Below, one piece after another: positions 1 through 6,210 of a DNA stretch of 6,965 bases. The stretch covers positions 1 to 6,965 of the forward strand of contig JAQBNQ010000497.1 of the NCBI GenBank assembly GCA_028288545.1, written 5' to 3'. This stretch comes from Bacteroidota bacterium (GTDB lineage: Bacteria > Bacteroidota > Bacteroidia > Chitinophagales > LD1). The translations under genes were made by a program, and so were the position numbers. Under the pieces are notes generated by a model. That model saw only the letters and a program-made list of their open reading frames with translations. It was not told the origin of the DNA and searched no databases. Within the stretch, counting starts at the first letter, position 1. The number at the start of each line of letters is the position of its first letter.

Positions 1-252
1 ATTTTTGAAGCTACCCACGGTACTGCTCCTAAATACGCAGGGTTGGATAAAGTGAACCCGGGTTCGGTGATTCTTTCTGGCGCTATGATGTTCGAATACC
101 TTGGATGGGATAAGGCTGCACAGCTAATTCACCACGGACTTGAAGAAGCCATTGCCCGCAAACATGTTACTTATGATTTTGCCCGTCAAATGGAAGGTGC
201 CACTGAAATAAAATGCAGCGAGTTTGCTGATGAGATTATTTCTCATTTTTAA
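1..252 (+). CDS. icd: NADP-dependent isocitrate dehydrogenase, C-terminal part (5' end outside window)
   Basis: The frame is open from the first base, and the 83 visible residues end at a TAA. They match the C-terminus of the E. coli-type homodimeric isocitrate dehydrogenase, which oxidatively decarboxylates isocitrate to 2-oxoglutarate in the cytoplasmic TCA cycle. The visible block begins IFEATHGTAPKYAG, followed by DKVNPGS, VTYDFAR and MEGA..IKCSEF. The residues that set NADP rather than NAD preference in the E. coli enzyme (Lys344, Tyr345, Val351, Tyr391, Arg395) have counterparts here: K11, Y12, V18, Y58 and R62 of the visible peptide. NADP use is therefore expected. This is inferred from the known E. 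coli structure-function work. The C-terminus has normal length and is intact. An intrinsic terminator lies about 50 bp downstream, so this gene ends its transcription unit. Isopropylmalate dehydrogenase is related, but the KYAG/TYDFAR pattern favours isocitrate dehydrogenase. Confidence 0.95.
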   Translation: MFEATHGTAPKYAGLDKVNPGSVILSGAMMFEYLGWDKAAQLIHHGLEEAIARKHVTYDFARQMEGATEIKCSEFADEIISHF

Positions 253-254
253 CA

Positions 255-292
255 TAGACTAGATACTAGATGCAAGATTCTAGACTTTAGAT
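255..292. repeat. CTAGA-rich degenerate short repeat tract
   Basis: Directly after the icd stop there is a run built from variants of one short unit: TAGAC, TAGATAC, TAGATGC, AGATTC, TAGAC, TTTAGAT. It contains the palindrome TCTAGA and no coding potential. Similar short tandem-degenerate intergenic tracts occur in Bacteroidota genomes, but that is recollection and was not checked here. Its function is unknown. It sits between the stop codon and the terminator, so it would be transcribed as 3' untranslated RNA. Confidence 0.5.
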
Positions 293-301
293 AATACAGG
301 G

Positions 302-329
302 AACCCTGGCTTTATGGCTGGGGTTTTTT
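302..329 (+). terminator. Rho-independent terminator of icd
   Basis: AACCC (302-306) pairs with GGGTT (321-325). The stem continues inward through two wobble pairs (T307-G320, G308-T319) and G309-C318 and C310-G317, leaving a 6-base loop (311-316). A run of six T (324-329) follows on the plus strand. The hairpin lies 50 bp after the icd stop with the correct polarity. Confidence 0.75.
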
Positions 330-354
330 ATTTTGGATAATATCGAATGCAATG

Positions 355-427
355 GAACGCTGATTTTCATTATTATCATTATTTGTATTGATCATTTTTA
401 TAATGAAAATAATGATGATAAGCGTTC
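355..427. repeat. Imperfect 28-bp inverted repeat between convergent genes
   Basis: The left arm 355-382 begins GAACGCT and continues as an AT-rich stretch. The right arm 400-427 ends AGCGTTC and is its reverse complement at 24 of 28 positions. The 17-base spacer is 383-399. The arms contain ATT/CATTATT-type triplets, so part of the match may come from low complexity, but the outer GAACGCT/AGCGTTC ends are non-repetitive and match exactly. The element lies between the icd terminator and the 3' end of the minus-strand barrel gene, ending 9 bp from that gene's stop. It could be a hairpin in the 3' untranslated RNA of that gene or a small non-autonomous element. No U-run marks it as a standard terminator. 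Confidence 0.6.
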
Positions 428-435
428 TATATTTC

Positions 436-1281
436 TCAAAAATTAGTACCCATGGACAGCCCTATTTGCCAAACCCCGGTCCAGCCTACGGGGTTGTGGC
501 TGCCGAAAACATCGCCGCCGCCGGCTGCGCCGTGAATGGTGATGTTGAATTTATCAATGGGGTTGATGTTTAAACCGAACGAAGCCAGCAGGGCAGCAGT
601 ACCGCAGTAATAAGTTTGAGAGGGGCCATAAATGTAGTTGTAGGTAGTGTTATCGTAAATATAATTATTGACAGTAATTCTTGAATAGCCGAGGTCTAAT
701 TCCGGTCCGGCGAAGACGCGGATAATACGGCGTTTAAATAAATAAAATTTGGGGTTGAAACCGGTGGCTATACTAAAACCATTGTTGTTGATATAACCTG
801 CGCCGTTGGTGGCGTATGTTGAAGTATATGGATAATAAACCCCGGTGCCCGGCAGAAAGGTGCCAACGCCAGCAAGGCCGCCGCCAATAAAACCTATATA
901 AAGCGGCACCCTGAAACCGATCTTCCCGTTCTTTAACCTGCGTTCGTAGCTTTGGCTAACAGATAAAAAAGCAAAGCCCAGAACGTCGAAGGTCCAGGTG
1001 TTTAGTTGGGGAATGTTTTCGTGCAGGTTTTTTTTATGCAGTGTGGCACCCATTTTTTCGTGGCGGCCGTTGGAGTAAACAACAGAATCCAGATCGCGCT
1101 GGTTAAGGGTGTATTCGGGCCCACCGGGAACCGTGAAGTGTATTTGGGTTGGTCCTATTTCAGTAACCTTTCCGTCGTAAACGGTTCCATCGCTTTTGTA
1201 AATTTTATCCTGTGCGTTGGCGGTACTAAAAACAAAAAATGCCGAAACATAAAAAAGCAATTTGAAGATTTGATTTTTCAT
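436..1281 (-). CDS. Exported, probably outer-membrane beta-barrel protein (unknown function)
   Basis: The product has 281 residues. Residues 1-23 form a classic signal peptide (MKNQ, hydrophobic LLFYVSAFFVF, cleavage likely after ANA before QDK). A small domain follows at about 25-72, reading DKIYKSDGTVYDGKVTEI, IHFTVPGGPEYTLN, then DLDSVVYSNG. This alternating beta pattern resembles a short N-terminal module I recall from Bacteroidota exported proteins, in which a DG..Y.GKV.EI segment is followed by a Y.NG turn. Residues from about 95 to 281 are rich in Gly, Tyr, Asn and alternating hydrophobics and end in Phe, as outer-membrane barrels do. No catalytic motif is visible. The start at 1281 is supported by the signal peptide; there is no Shine-Dalgarno sequence, which is usual in this phylum. 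It is convergent with icd and separated from dapD by 290 bp, so it is probably its own unit. The export call is firm, the barrel call is moderate, and the function is not assigned. Confidence 0.8.
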   Translation of the reverse strand: MKNQIFKLLFYVSAFFVFSTANAQDKIYKSDGTVYDGKVTEIGPTQIHFTVPGGPEYTLNQRDLDSVVYSNGRHEKMGATLHKKNLHENIPQLNTWTFDVLGFAFLSVSQSYERRLKNGKIGFRVPLYIGFIGGGLAGVGTFLPGTGVYYPYTSTYATNGAGYINNNGFSIATGFNPKFYLFKRRIIRVFAGPELDLGYSRITVNNYIYDNTTYNYIYGPSQTYYCGTAALLASFGLNINPIDKFNITIHGAAGGGDVFGSHNPVGWTGVWQIGLSMGTNF

Positions 1282-1391
1282 AAGCTGTTTGTTTTACCGA
1301 CAACTAACGTAGGGATTATTTTTATATTTTATGGGTGCACGTCATATACGTATGGATGACGGGAGGGGTAAGGAAAGGGTTGCCGTGGGAT

Positions 1392-1524
1392 TACCGATTG
1401 TTGACCATGGGTTGACACTTTTTTAAAATACCGATGGTTGACACATCTGTATATATTAATGATAATCAAATGCTTAAGCTTAAAAATCATGGTTGACACT
1501 TTTTTGAGTGTCAACCATGATTTT
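1392..1524. repeat. Cluster of TGGTTGACAC motif copies, four direct and one inverted
   Basis: The gap between the barrel gene and dapD carries a repeated motif. Copies with the core TTGAC start at 1401 (TTGACCATG, degenerate), 1412 (GGTTGACACTTTTTT at 1410-1424), 1438 (ATGGTTGACAC at 1434-1444) and 1493 (CATGGTTGACACTTTTT at 1488-1505). One inverted copy (GTGTCAACCAT) lies at 1508-1518. The copies at 1410 and 1491 share at least 15 bases including the T-run. TACCGATTGTTGAC (1392-1405) and TACCGATGGTTGAC (1429-1442) also form a longer direct repeat pair. No transposase or other coding region is present. Candidate explanations are remnants of an insertion-sequence end carrying multiple binding sites, operator sites, or local duplication around a terminator. 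Confidence 0.65.
1483..1524 (-). terminator. Perfect 18-bp hairpin, likely terminator of dapD
   Basis: The arms AAAATCATGGTTGACACT (1483-1500) and AGTGTCAACCATGATTTT (1507-1524) are exact reverse complements around a 6-base loop. Read on the minus strand, the hairpin begins 48 bp after the dapD stop. Its descending arm ends in TTTT plus one further T, giving the A-tract/stem/T-tract form of an intrinsic terminator. The stem sequence also recurs as non-hairpin direct copies nearby, which is unusual for a simple terminator. Confidence 0.6.
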
Positions 1525-1571
1525 GGGCAAGACATCATTAATCTACATCTGTTTGCAATCGGCTAATCGCA

Positions 1572-2396
1572 TTAAACAGCCACACTGTGCTCGCGTAAAG
1601 CGTCGTTGAGGGAAGTCTTTTTGTCGGTTGATTCTTTGCGGGTTCCTATGATCAATGCGCAGGGTACCTGGTAGGTTCCCGCGGGGAATTGTTTGGTGTA
1701 GCTGCCGGGTATAACTACCGATCTTGCGGGAACAAGGCCTTTGTATTCCATTGGCTCGGCTTTGGTAACGTCGATGATCTTGGTGCTCATGGTTAGTACT
1801 ACGTTAGCGCCTAGTACAGCTTCGCGCTCTACACGAACACCTTCTACTACTATACAGCGCGAACCGATGAAACAATTGTCTTCAATAATTACTGGTGCGG
1901 CCTGTATGGGTTCAAGTACTCCGCCAATACCAACACCACCGCTCAGGTGCACGTGTTTGCCTATTTGGGCGCAGCTACCAACGGTGGCCCAGGTGTCTAC
2001 CATGGTTCCTTCGTCTACATACGCACCTATGTTTACATAACTAGGCATCATAATAACTCCTTTAGCTACAAAACTTCCGTGGCGGGCTATGGCGTGTGGC
2101 ACCACTCTAACACCAAGTTCTTTATAGTTTCTTTTCAAAGGTATTTTGTCATGAAACTCAAACGGGCCTACCTCGATGGTTTCCATTTGTTGTATCGGAA
2201 AATAAAGGATCACGGCTTTTTTTATCCACTCGTTAATTTGCCATCCCTTAGCAGTAGGTTCGGCAATTCTTATTTGTCCTTTATCTAATAACTCCACCAC
2301 CTGCCTGATGCAGTTTTGGGTAGATTGTTCTTTTATCAGTTCGCGGTTTAGCCATGCATTCTCAATTTGCTGCTGCATTTGTGCCCTGTTTTCCAT
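1572..2396 (-). CDS. dapD: 2,3,4,5-tetrahydropyridine-2,6-dicarboxylate N-succinyltransferase
   Basis: This cytoplasmic enzyme transfers succinyl from succinyl-CoA to tetrahydrodipicolinate in the succinylase branch of diaminopimelate/lysine synthesis. The product supplies meso-diaminopimelate for peptidoglycan. With the start at 2396 the protein is 274 residues, the same length as E. coli DapD. Residues 1-100 form the helical N-terminal domain (IENAW..R, AVxLxF-like segment, RVVP at 97-100). Residues about 105-250 form the left-handed beta-helix of hexapeptide repeats. This includes the family hallmark MPSYVNIGAYVDEG (117-130), then VDTWATVGSCAQIG, HLSGGVGIGGVLEP and IIEDNCFIGSR. The C-terminus from about 250 is variable. 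The frame stays open upstream to 2516, but that extension has no family similarity. A second candidate start is Met7 (2378), which begins MQQQIENAW like the E. coli protein; neither has a Shine-Dalgarno sequence. The gene stands alone, divergent from the next gene and followed by a hairpin. Confidence 0.95.
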   Translation of the reverse strand: MENRAQMQQQIENAWLNRELIKEQSTQNCIRQVVELLDKGQIRIAEPTAKGWQINEWIKKAVILYFPIQQMETIEVGPFEFHDKIPLKRNYKELGVRVVPHAIARHGSFVAKGVIMMPSYVNIGAYVDEGTMVDTWATVGSCAQIGKHVHLSGGVGIGGVLEPIQAAPVIIEDNCFIGSRCIVVEGVRVEREAVLGANVVLTMSTKIIDVTKAEPMEYKGLVPARSVVIPGSYTKQFPAGTYQVPCALIIGTRKESTDKKTSLNDALREHSVAV

Positions 2397-2510
2397 CTGC
2401 TTATTTTTTGAAACGCGGCAATTATAAACTGTTTGTAAATGCTTTGAAAACTTTTGTCTCTCTTTTTGTATATATGCATCAAATTTGAGGCCCGGATATA
2501 AACACCAGCT
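2397..2510. promoter_or_regulatory. Divergent intergenic region, presumed two promoters
   Basis: This 114-bp AT-rich spacer separates the starts of dapD (minus) and the peptidoglycan-binding protein gene (plus), so it should hold both promoters. On the minus strand TATAATTG, about 25-35 bp before the dapD start, resembles the Bacteroidota -7 element TAnnTTTG with one mismatch. I find no matching -33 TTTG at the right spacing. On the plus strand no pair fits well. The region's promoter role is inferred from gene layout; specific elements are not established. Confidence 0.4.
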
Positions 2511-3659
2511 ATGCACAGATTGCCATTTTTATTAGTTATTGCCATCTTAATTTCATCCTCGCTGAAGGCCCAGATATTTATCAATACAGGCAATCCTAAC
2601 TTAGAGAAATATAAAAAGGAAGACCCTAATGCAGTGATATGGGATGGCGGGAAAAATGTGCCGATACCACCTAATATTCCGCCCGATGGAAAGACTGAAA
2701 CCAAAAAGGAAGTAAAGAAAGCCAGCACTGTAACAAAGCATGATGTGGGCGACGGCCGGGAAAGCCCTTATAGCGCAAAAACAACCAGGCGCGAAACACA
2801 GCCTTTACTTACACTTCCTAAATCAATGTCGTTAAAGAAAACGGAGGAGAAGCAACCTTCAGTTTCAAAACCGGTTAAGAAAGAAGAAGACAAACCACAA
2901 GTGGTTACCCATAAAGAGGCAGTGCCTGATTACCCGCCAAATGCTATACCGGGCCACTGTTACGCCCGTTGCGTTATACCCGACCAATTTGATTTTAAAG
3001 AAGAACAGGTTTTGGATAAGCCGGCTTCGGTTAATATTGAAAGGATAGCTGCCAGGTTTGTTGTTGTTTATGATACGGTTATAGCGGTTCCCGAAGGAAA
3101 ACGAACCACCATTATACCGGCGCAATACGAAACTGTGATGGAAGATAAGCTGGTAACACCTGCCACTCAAAAGTGGGTGAAAGTACAATCGGTTAAAAAC
3201 TGCCTTTCCTCAAACCCTAAAGATTGCGAAGTATGGTCGTTGAAAGATTTCCCTGCAGTATATGAGAAGGTTCCGCGTAAGGTGGAGGTAGTAAGGGAAT
3301 CGGAAAGGGTGGAAATAATTCCGGCTATTACCAAGGTAGTTCCGCGCAAAAAAATTGTTGAACCGGCGCAGGAAATTAAAACCGACATACCACCAACCTA
3401 CAAAACGGTGATGAGGAAAACACTACTTAAAAAAGGTGGTGGTTACGAGTGGAAGGAAATCATCTGCGAGCAAAATGTAACCGAAGCAAAAATTGCATCT
3501 ATACAACAAGCCCTGCAGCGCGAAGGTTATGACCCGGGCACAATGGATAACCAGATGGGAGGCAAAACCAAAGAAGCGCTTATTAAATTTCAGCAGGATA
3601 AGGGGTTGCCGGTTGGTAACCTGAATGTTGAAACGCTTAAGGCCCTAGGTGTTGAATAA
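2511..3659 (+). CDS. Exported peptidoglycan-binding-domain protein with PAxYxxV-type repeats
   Basis: The product has 382 residues. Residues 1-20 form a signal peptide (MHRLPFLLVIAILISSSLKA, cleavage before QIF), which fixes the start. Residues about 60-140 are a Lys/Glu/Pro/Thr-rich, probably disordered linker. At 147-160 there is a PGHCYARCVIPDQF motif with Cys150 and Cys154. Residues about 175-320 carry degenerate repeats: IPAQYETV (202-209), FPAVYEKV (247-254), IPAITKVV (270-277) and IPPTYKTV (293-300). These are interleaved with KWVKVQSVKNC and YEWKEIIC segments, and further Cys lie at 231, 239 and 319. Residues about 326-380 form a PG_binding_1 domain (IQQALQREGYDPG, then G..TKEALIKFQQDKGLPVG and L..ETLKALGV). 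This domain typically binds the cell-wall glycan-peptide. The protein is therefore probably periplasmic or outer-membrane-associated and attached to peptidoglycan. No enzymatic domain is visible. The YfhO-like gene starts 41 bp later on the same strand, so the two may be co-transcribed. Confidence 0.85.
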   Translation: MHRLPFLLVIAILISSSLKAQIFINTGNPNLEKYKKEDPNAVIWDGGKNVPIPPNIPPDGKTETKKEVKKASTVTKHDVGDGRESPYSAKTTRRETQPLLTLPKSMSLKKTEEKQPSVSKPVKKEEDKPQVVTHKEAVPDYPPNAIPGHCYARCVIPDQFDFKEEQVLDKPASVNIERIAARFVVVYDTVIAVPEGKRTTIIPAQYETVMEDKLVTPATQKWVKVQSVKNCLSSNPKDCEVWSLKDFPAVYEKVPRKVEVVRESERVEIIPAITKVVPRKKIVEPAQEIKTDIPPTYKTVMRKTLLKKGGGYEWKEIICEQNVTEAKIASIQQALQREGYDPGTMDNQMGGKTKEALIKFQQDKGLPVGNLNVETLKALGVE

Positions 3660-3700
3660 TCCTGCATTAGTTCGGGTTTCCTCATCCATTAATTGCAGAA

Positions 3701-6097
3701 ATGGAGCAAAGGTCAAGCGTTAAGCCGAACTATTCTTATGTGCAAACACTGATAGAAACAAGGCCTGTTTTTATTTTATCTTCCTTGCTGTTAGCCATGT
3801 TGTTGATTTTGTTCGGCCAATATATTTTTTCGGACAAGGTGATGCTCTTTTCTGATATTGGGGGAGATACAATTAGATTTAATTGGCCTGCTTACTACAA
3901 CTACTCTCAATATTTGCGGCACGAAGGGATCCCCACCTGGACGTTTGCCCAGGGCCTCGGGCAAAATGTTTTTCCTGCTTATTTAGGTGATGTTCCTTCG
4001 TGGGTTTTATACCTGGTGAAGCCCGCGCATATACCAGAGATGCTGGTATATGCGCAGCTGTTGAAAATATTTTTCGCCGGAATTTTCTTTTTTCTTTTTC
4101 TGCGCACTATAGGGGTAAAAGCCTACTTGGCGATTACCGGTGCTATGCTATATGCTTTTTCAGGCTTTATGGTTATTGGCAGTACCTGGGTAATATTTAC
4201 AACGGAAGGCCTTTACCTGGCCTTATTGTTATATGCAAGTTCATTAATTGCCTACAAAAAAAGCGCACTATTGTTTCCGGTTGCCATTGCATTGATAGCC
4301 TCTTTCAATCCAATTTTATTGGTGCCGTTTTGCCTGTTCGTTTTGATTTTTTGGCTCATGTACATGCTCTTGAGTCAGGATCCAAAGATTAAAAACCAGG
4401 TGAAGGCGATATTGGTAAAACACATTTTGACTGGTGCCCTGGGGCTTGGACTCGGTTCTTTTCTAATGTTAGGTAATATTAACCAAGTGCTTGAAAGTCC
4501 GCGCGGCACCGGTGGATATTCGGTGGCTGCAGACCTTATGAGCGCCCATGTTTTTAGTCCGGGGTCTCTTTTTTATTTCAAAACCTTCCTGCTCCGTTTG
4601 ATTGGGAACGATATGGCTGGTTACGCAGGGCCGATAGGGGATAGTTTTAAAGGCTGGAATAATTACCTGGAAGCACCGATGCAGTACTGTAGCGTATTCA
4701 CCCTTCTGTTATTGCCACAATTGTTTTCGCTGTCAGGCAGGAGGGAAAAAGTAGTTGCTGCTACTTGTTTGTGCCTGGCTTTTATACCCATTGTATTCCC
4801 TTTTTTCAGATCGGCATTCTGGTTTTTTCAGGGCGATTATTTCAGAACATATTCCTTGCTTTTGGTAGTGTTGCAGATATTACTTGGATTAAGGGGCCTT
4901 AGCATTATTGTATCGCACAGAAAGATAAACAGGCTTTTACTAATGTTTACACTTGCTGTTCTGCTTGGATTCATTTTTGTTATTGATATCTCCAATCATC
5001 AATTACAACCAATCGCAGCTTTTTTTCTGTGCTTTGAAACTGTTCTATTACTGATGGTTGCAGGTACACGGTTTTATAGCAAAGCAGTGATTTTATTGCC
5101 GGTTTTTGTATTTGCCGAACTGGTATTTATGAATTGGGGTGCATTACATGAACGGAAAATTTTGAAGAAAGAAGATTTAGATGATCTTACCGGATACCAC
5201 GATCATACGGGCGAAGCGGTAGCATTTATTCATGGAATTGACAGCGGATTTTACAGGCTACATAAAGGAGCCGATTATTCGCTGGAAGGAAGCGATTCTA
5301 AAACTTTTAATCATTCAATGCTGCAAGGCTACTATGGCTTATCTTCTTACCATCCTTTCAATCAAAAATATTATGTCAGATTTCTGCAAAAAATGAATTT
5401 GATAGGTAGTGATAAAGAATGGGAAACCCGTATGATTCATGGTTTGGGTGCACATCCTTTATTGCGCAACCTGGTGAGCACAAAATATTTACTGATGACG
5501 GCGGGATGTAATGATTGGTGTAATGATTATGATTCAATCGCTGTTATTAACGGAGTGGTGATTTACCGTAATAATTTCTTTCTGCCAATGGGGATTACTT
5601 ACAAAAACTATGTGTCCGAATCCGAACTGGAAAATGCATACATTGATAAAGACACTTTACTGCTCAAAGCCTTTGTGGTAGATGATATACGCCATGCGAC
5701 CGAGCTAAGCGGTTTAAAAAAGGTATACCCGGACATTACATATAACGACACAACAAAGATGCCGGAATTGATAAAGGCTCTCAAGGAAGATACCTTCGAA
5801 ATAAGTTCATTCTCTCAAAAGCAGATTTCAGGTAAAATCACTTCCCGCAAAAAAGAATTTCTATTCTTTTCTATTCCCTTTGACCCCGGTTGGAGCGCTA
5901 AGATAGACGGAAGAGAAGTAAGGCCTGTGCTTTGCAACTATAGTTTTATAGGTTTTGTTTTGAACAAAGGCAATCATGAAATCATATTAAGTTATTCCCC
6001 GCCATATTACCATGCCGGTATGATAGCTTCTGCATTTAGCCTTGTATTGTTTGGCCTTTTTGCATTTACCCAGCTTAGGCACAAGGGATTTAACTAA
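3701..6097 (+). CDS. YfhO-like polytopic membrane protein, putative GT-C-type glycosyltransferase
   Basis: The product has 798 residues. An N-terminal membrane helix (about 22-43) leads into the extracytoplasmic loop FSDIGGDTIRFNWP (50-63) and GIPTWTFAQGLGQNVFPAYLGD (76-97). The pattern of acidic residues D52 and D56 followed by a P.W...G.G segment resembles the first loop of YfhO and other GT-C enzymes, where Asp is catalytic. About eleven to twelve more helices lie between 115 and 478. A soluble region spans about 480-770. It ends in the YfhO-family signature PFDPGWSAKIDGREV (726-740) and GFVLNKGNHEIILSYSPPYYHAG (751-773). A last helix is at about 771-790. Gram-positive YfhO relatives glycosylate lipoteichoic acid using an undecaprenyl-phosphate sugar. 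This apparently Gram-negative host lacks that polymer, so the acceptor here is unknown. The start follows no Shine-Dalgarno sequence but places the first helix properly. Family assignment is fairly sure; the enzymatic role is inferred. Confidence 0.85.
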   Translation: MEQRSSVKPNYSYVQTLIETRPVFILSSLLLAMLLILFGQYIFSDKVMLFSDIGGDTIRFNWPAYYNYSQYLRHEGIPTWTFAQGLGQNVFPAYLGDVPSWVLYLVKPAHIPEMLVYAQLLKIFFAGIFFFLFLRTIGVKAYLAITGAMLYAFSGFMVIGSTWVIFTTEGLYLALLLYASSLIAYKKSALLFPVAIALIASFNPILLVPFCLFVLIFWLMYMLLSQDPKIKNQVKAILVKHILTGALGLGLGSFLMLGNINQVLESPRGTGGYSVAADLMSAHVFSPGSLFYFKTFLLRLIGNDMAGYAGPIGDSFKGWNNYLEAPMQYCSVFTLLLLPQLFSLSGRREKVVAATCLCLAFIPIVFPFFRSAFWFFQGDYFRTYSLLLVVLQILLGLRGLSIIVSHRKINRLLLMFTLAVLLGFIFVIDISNHQLQPIAAFFLCFETVLLLMVAGTRFYSKAVILLPVFVFAELVFMNWGALHERKILKKEDLDDLTGYHDHTGEAVAFIHGIDSGFYRLHKGADYSLEGSDSKTFNHSMLQGYYGLSSYHPFNQKYYVRFLQKMNLIGSDKEWETRMIHGLGAHPLLRNLVSTKYLLMTAGCNDWCNDYDSIAVINGVVIYRNNFFLPMGITYKNYVSESELENAYIDKDTLLLKAFVVDDIRHATELSGLKKVYPDITYNDTTKMPELIKALKEDTFEISSFSQKQISGKITSRKKEFLFFSIPFDPGWSAKIDGREVRPVLCNYSFIGFVLNKGNHEIILSYSPPYYHAGMIASAFSLVLFGLFAFTQLRHKGFN

Positions 6098-6115
6098 GGT
6101 AGCGCCGCCCTTTTT
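6096..6115 (+). terminator. Weak candidate terminator after the YfhO-like gene
   Basis: AAGG (6096-6099, overlapping the stop codon) can pair with CCTT (6109-6112). An inner GC/GC pair stacks past a 2-base TA bulge, leaving a 3-base loop, and a T5 run covers 6111-6115. The stem has only six pairs and is interrupted, so this is a marginal call. If real, it would separate the DUF4197 gene from the upstream genes. Confidence 0.3.
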
Positions 6116-6210
6116 GTTAATAGGATTTAATTTGCAGGCGGTTTTGTATTTTAGGCACTGAAATTGACTTGTATCTGTTTTATCTTAATCCACAATGCTA
6201 AATGCTACTT

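Noticed and set aside
388..573. Plus-strand small ORF opposite the barrel gene
   Set aside because: It overlaps the palindrome and the antisense of a well-supported exported protein, and has no sensible protein features.
1341..1360. GTCAT...ATGAC inverted repeat around ATACGTAT, as a possible operator
   Set aside because: The arms are only 5 bp and the sequence is common by chance. It lies about 60-80 bp upstream of the barrel gene start with no second site.
1361..1389. G-quadruplex candidate (GGG, GGGG, GGG, GGG tracts)
   Set aside because: The loops are 1, 8 and 7 bases, outside the usual limit, and there is no conserved context. It is probably just a G-rich stretch upstream of the minus-strand gene.
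1392..1524. A complete insertion sequence or MITE
   Set aside because: There is no transposase fragment, no clear outer boundaries and no visible target-site duplication, so only repeats and a hairpin are claimed.
1329..1538. Open 69-codon frame on the minus strand across the repeat cluster
   Set aside because: It runs through the palindrome and the repeats, has no recognisable domain or signal peptide and no start context. Its translated KKVST pattern comes from the DNA repeats.
2397..2516. N-terminal 40-residue extension of dapD
   Set aside because: The extension has no DapD similarity, would overlap the divergent gene's start, and the 274-residue form matches the family length exactly.
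4000..4392. 130-codon plus-strand frame inside the YfhO-like gene
   Set aside because: It is an alternative frame of a strongly supported membrane protein and shows no family features of its own.
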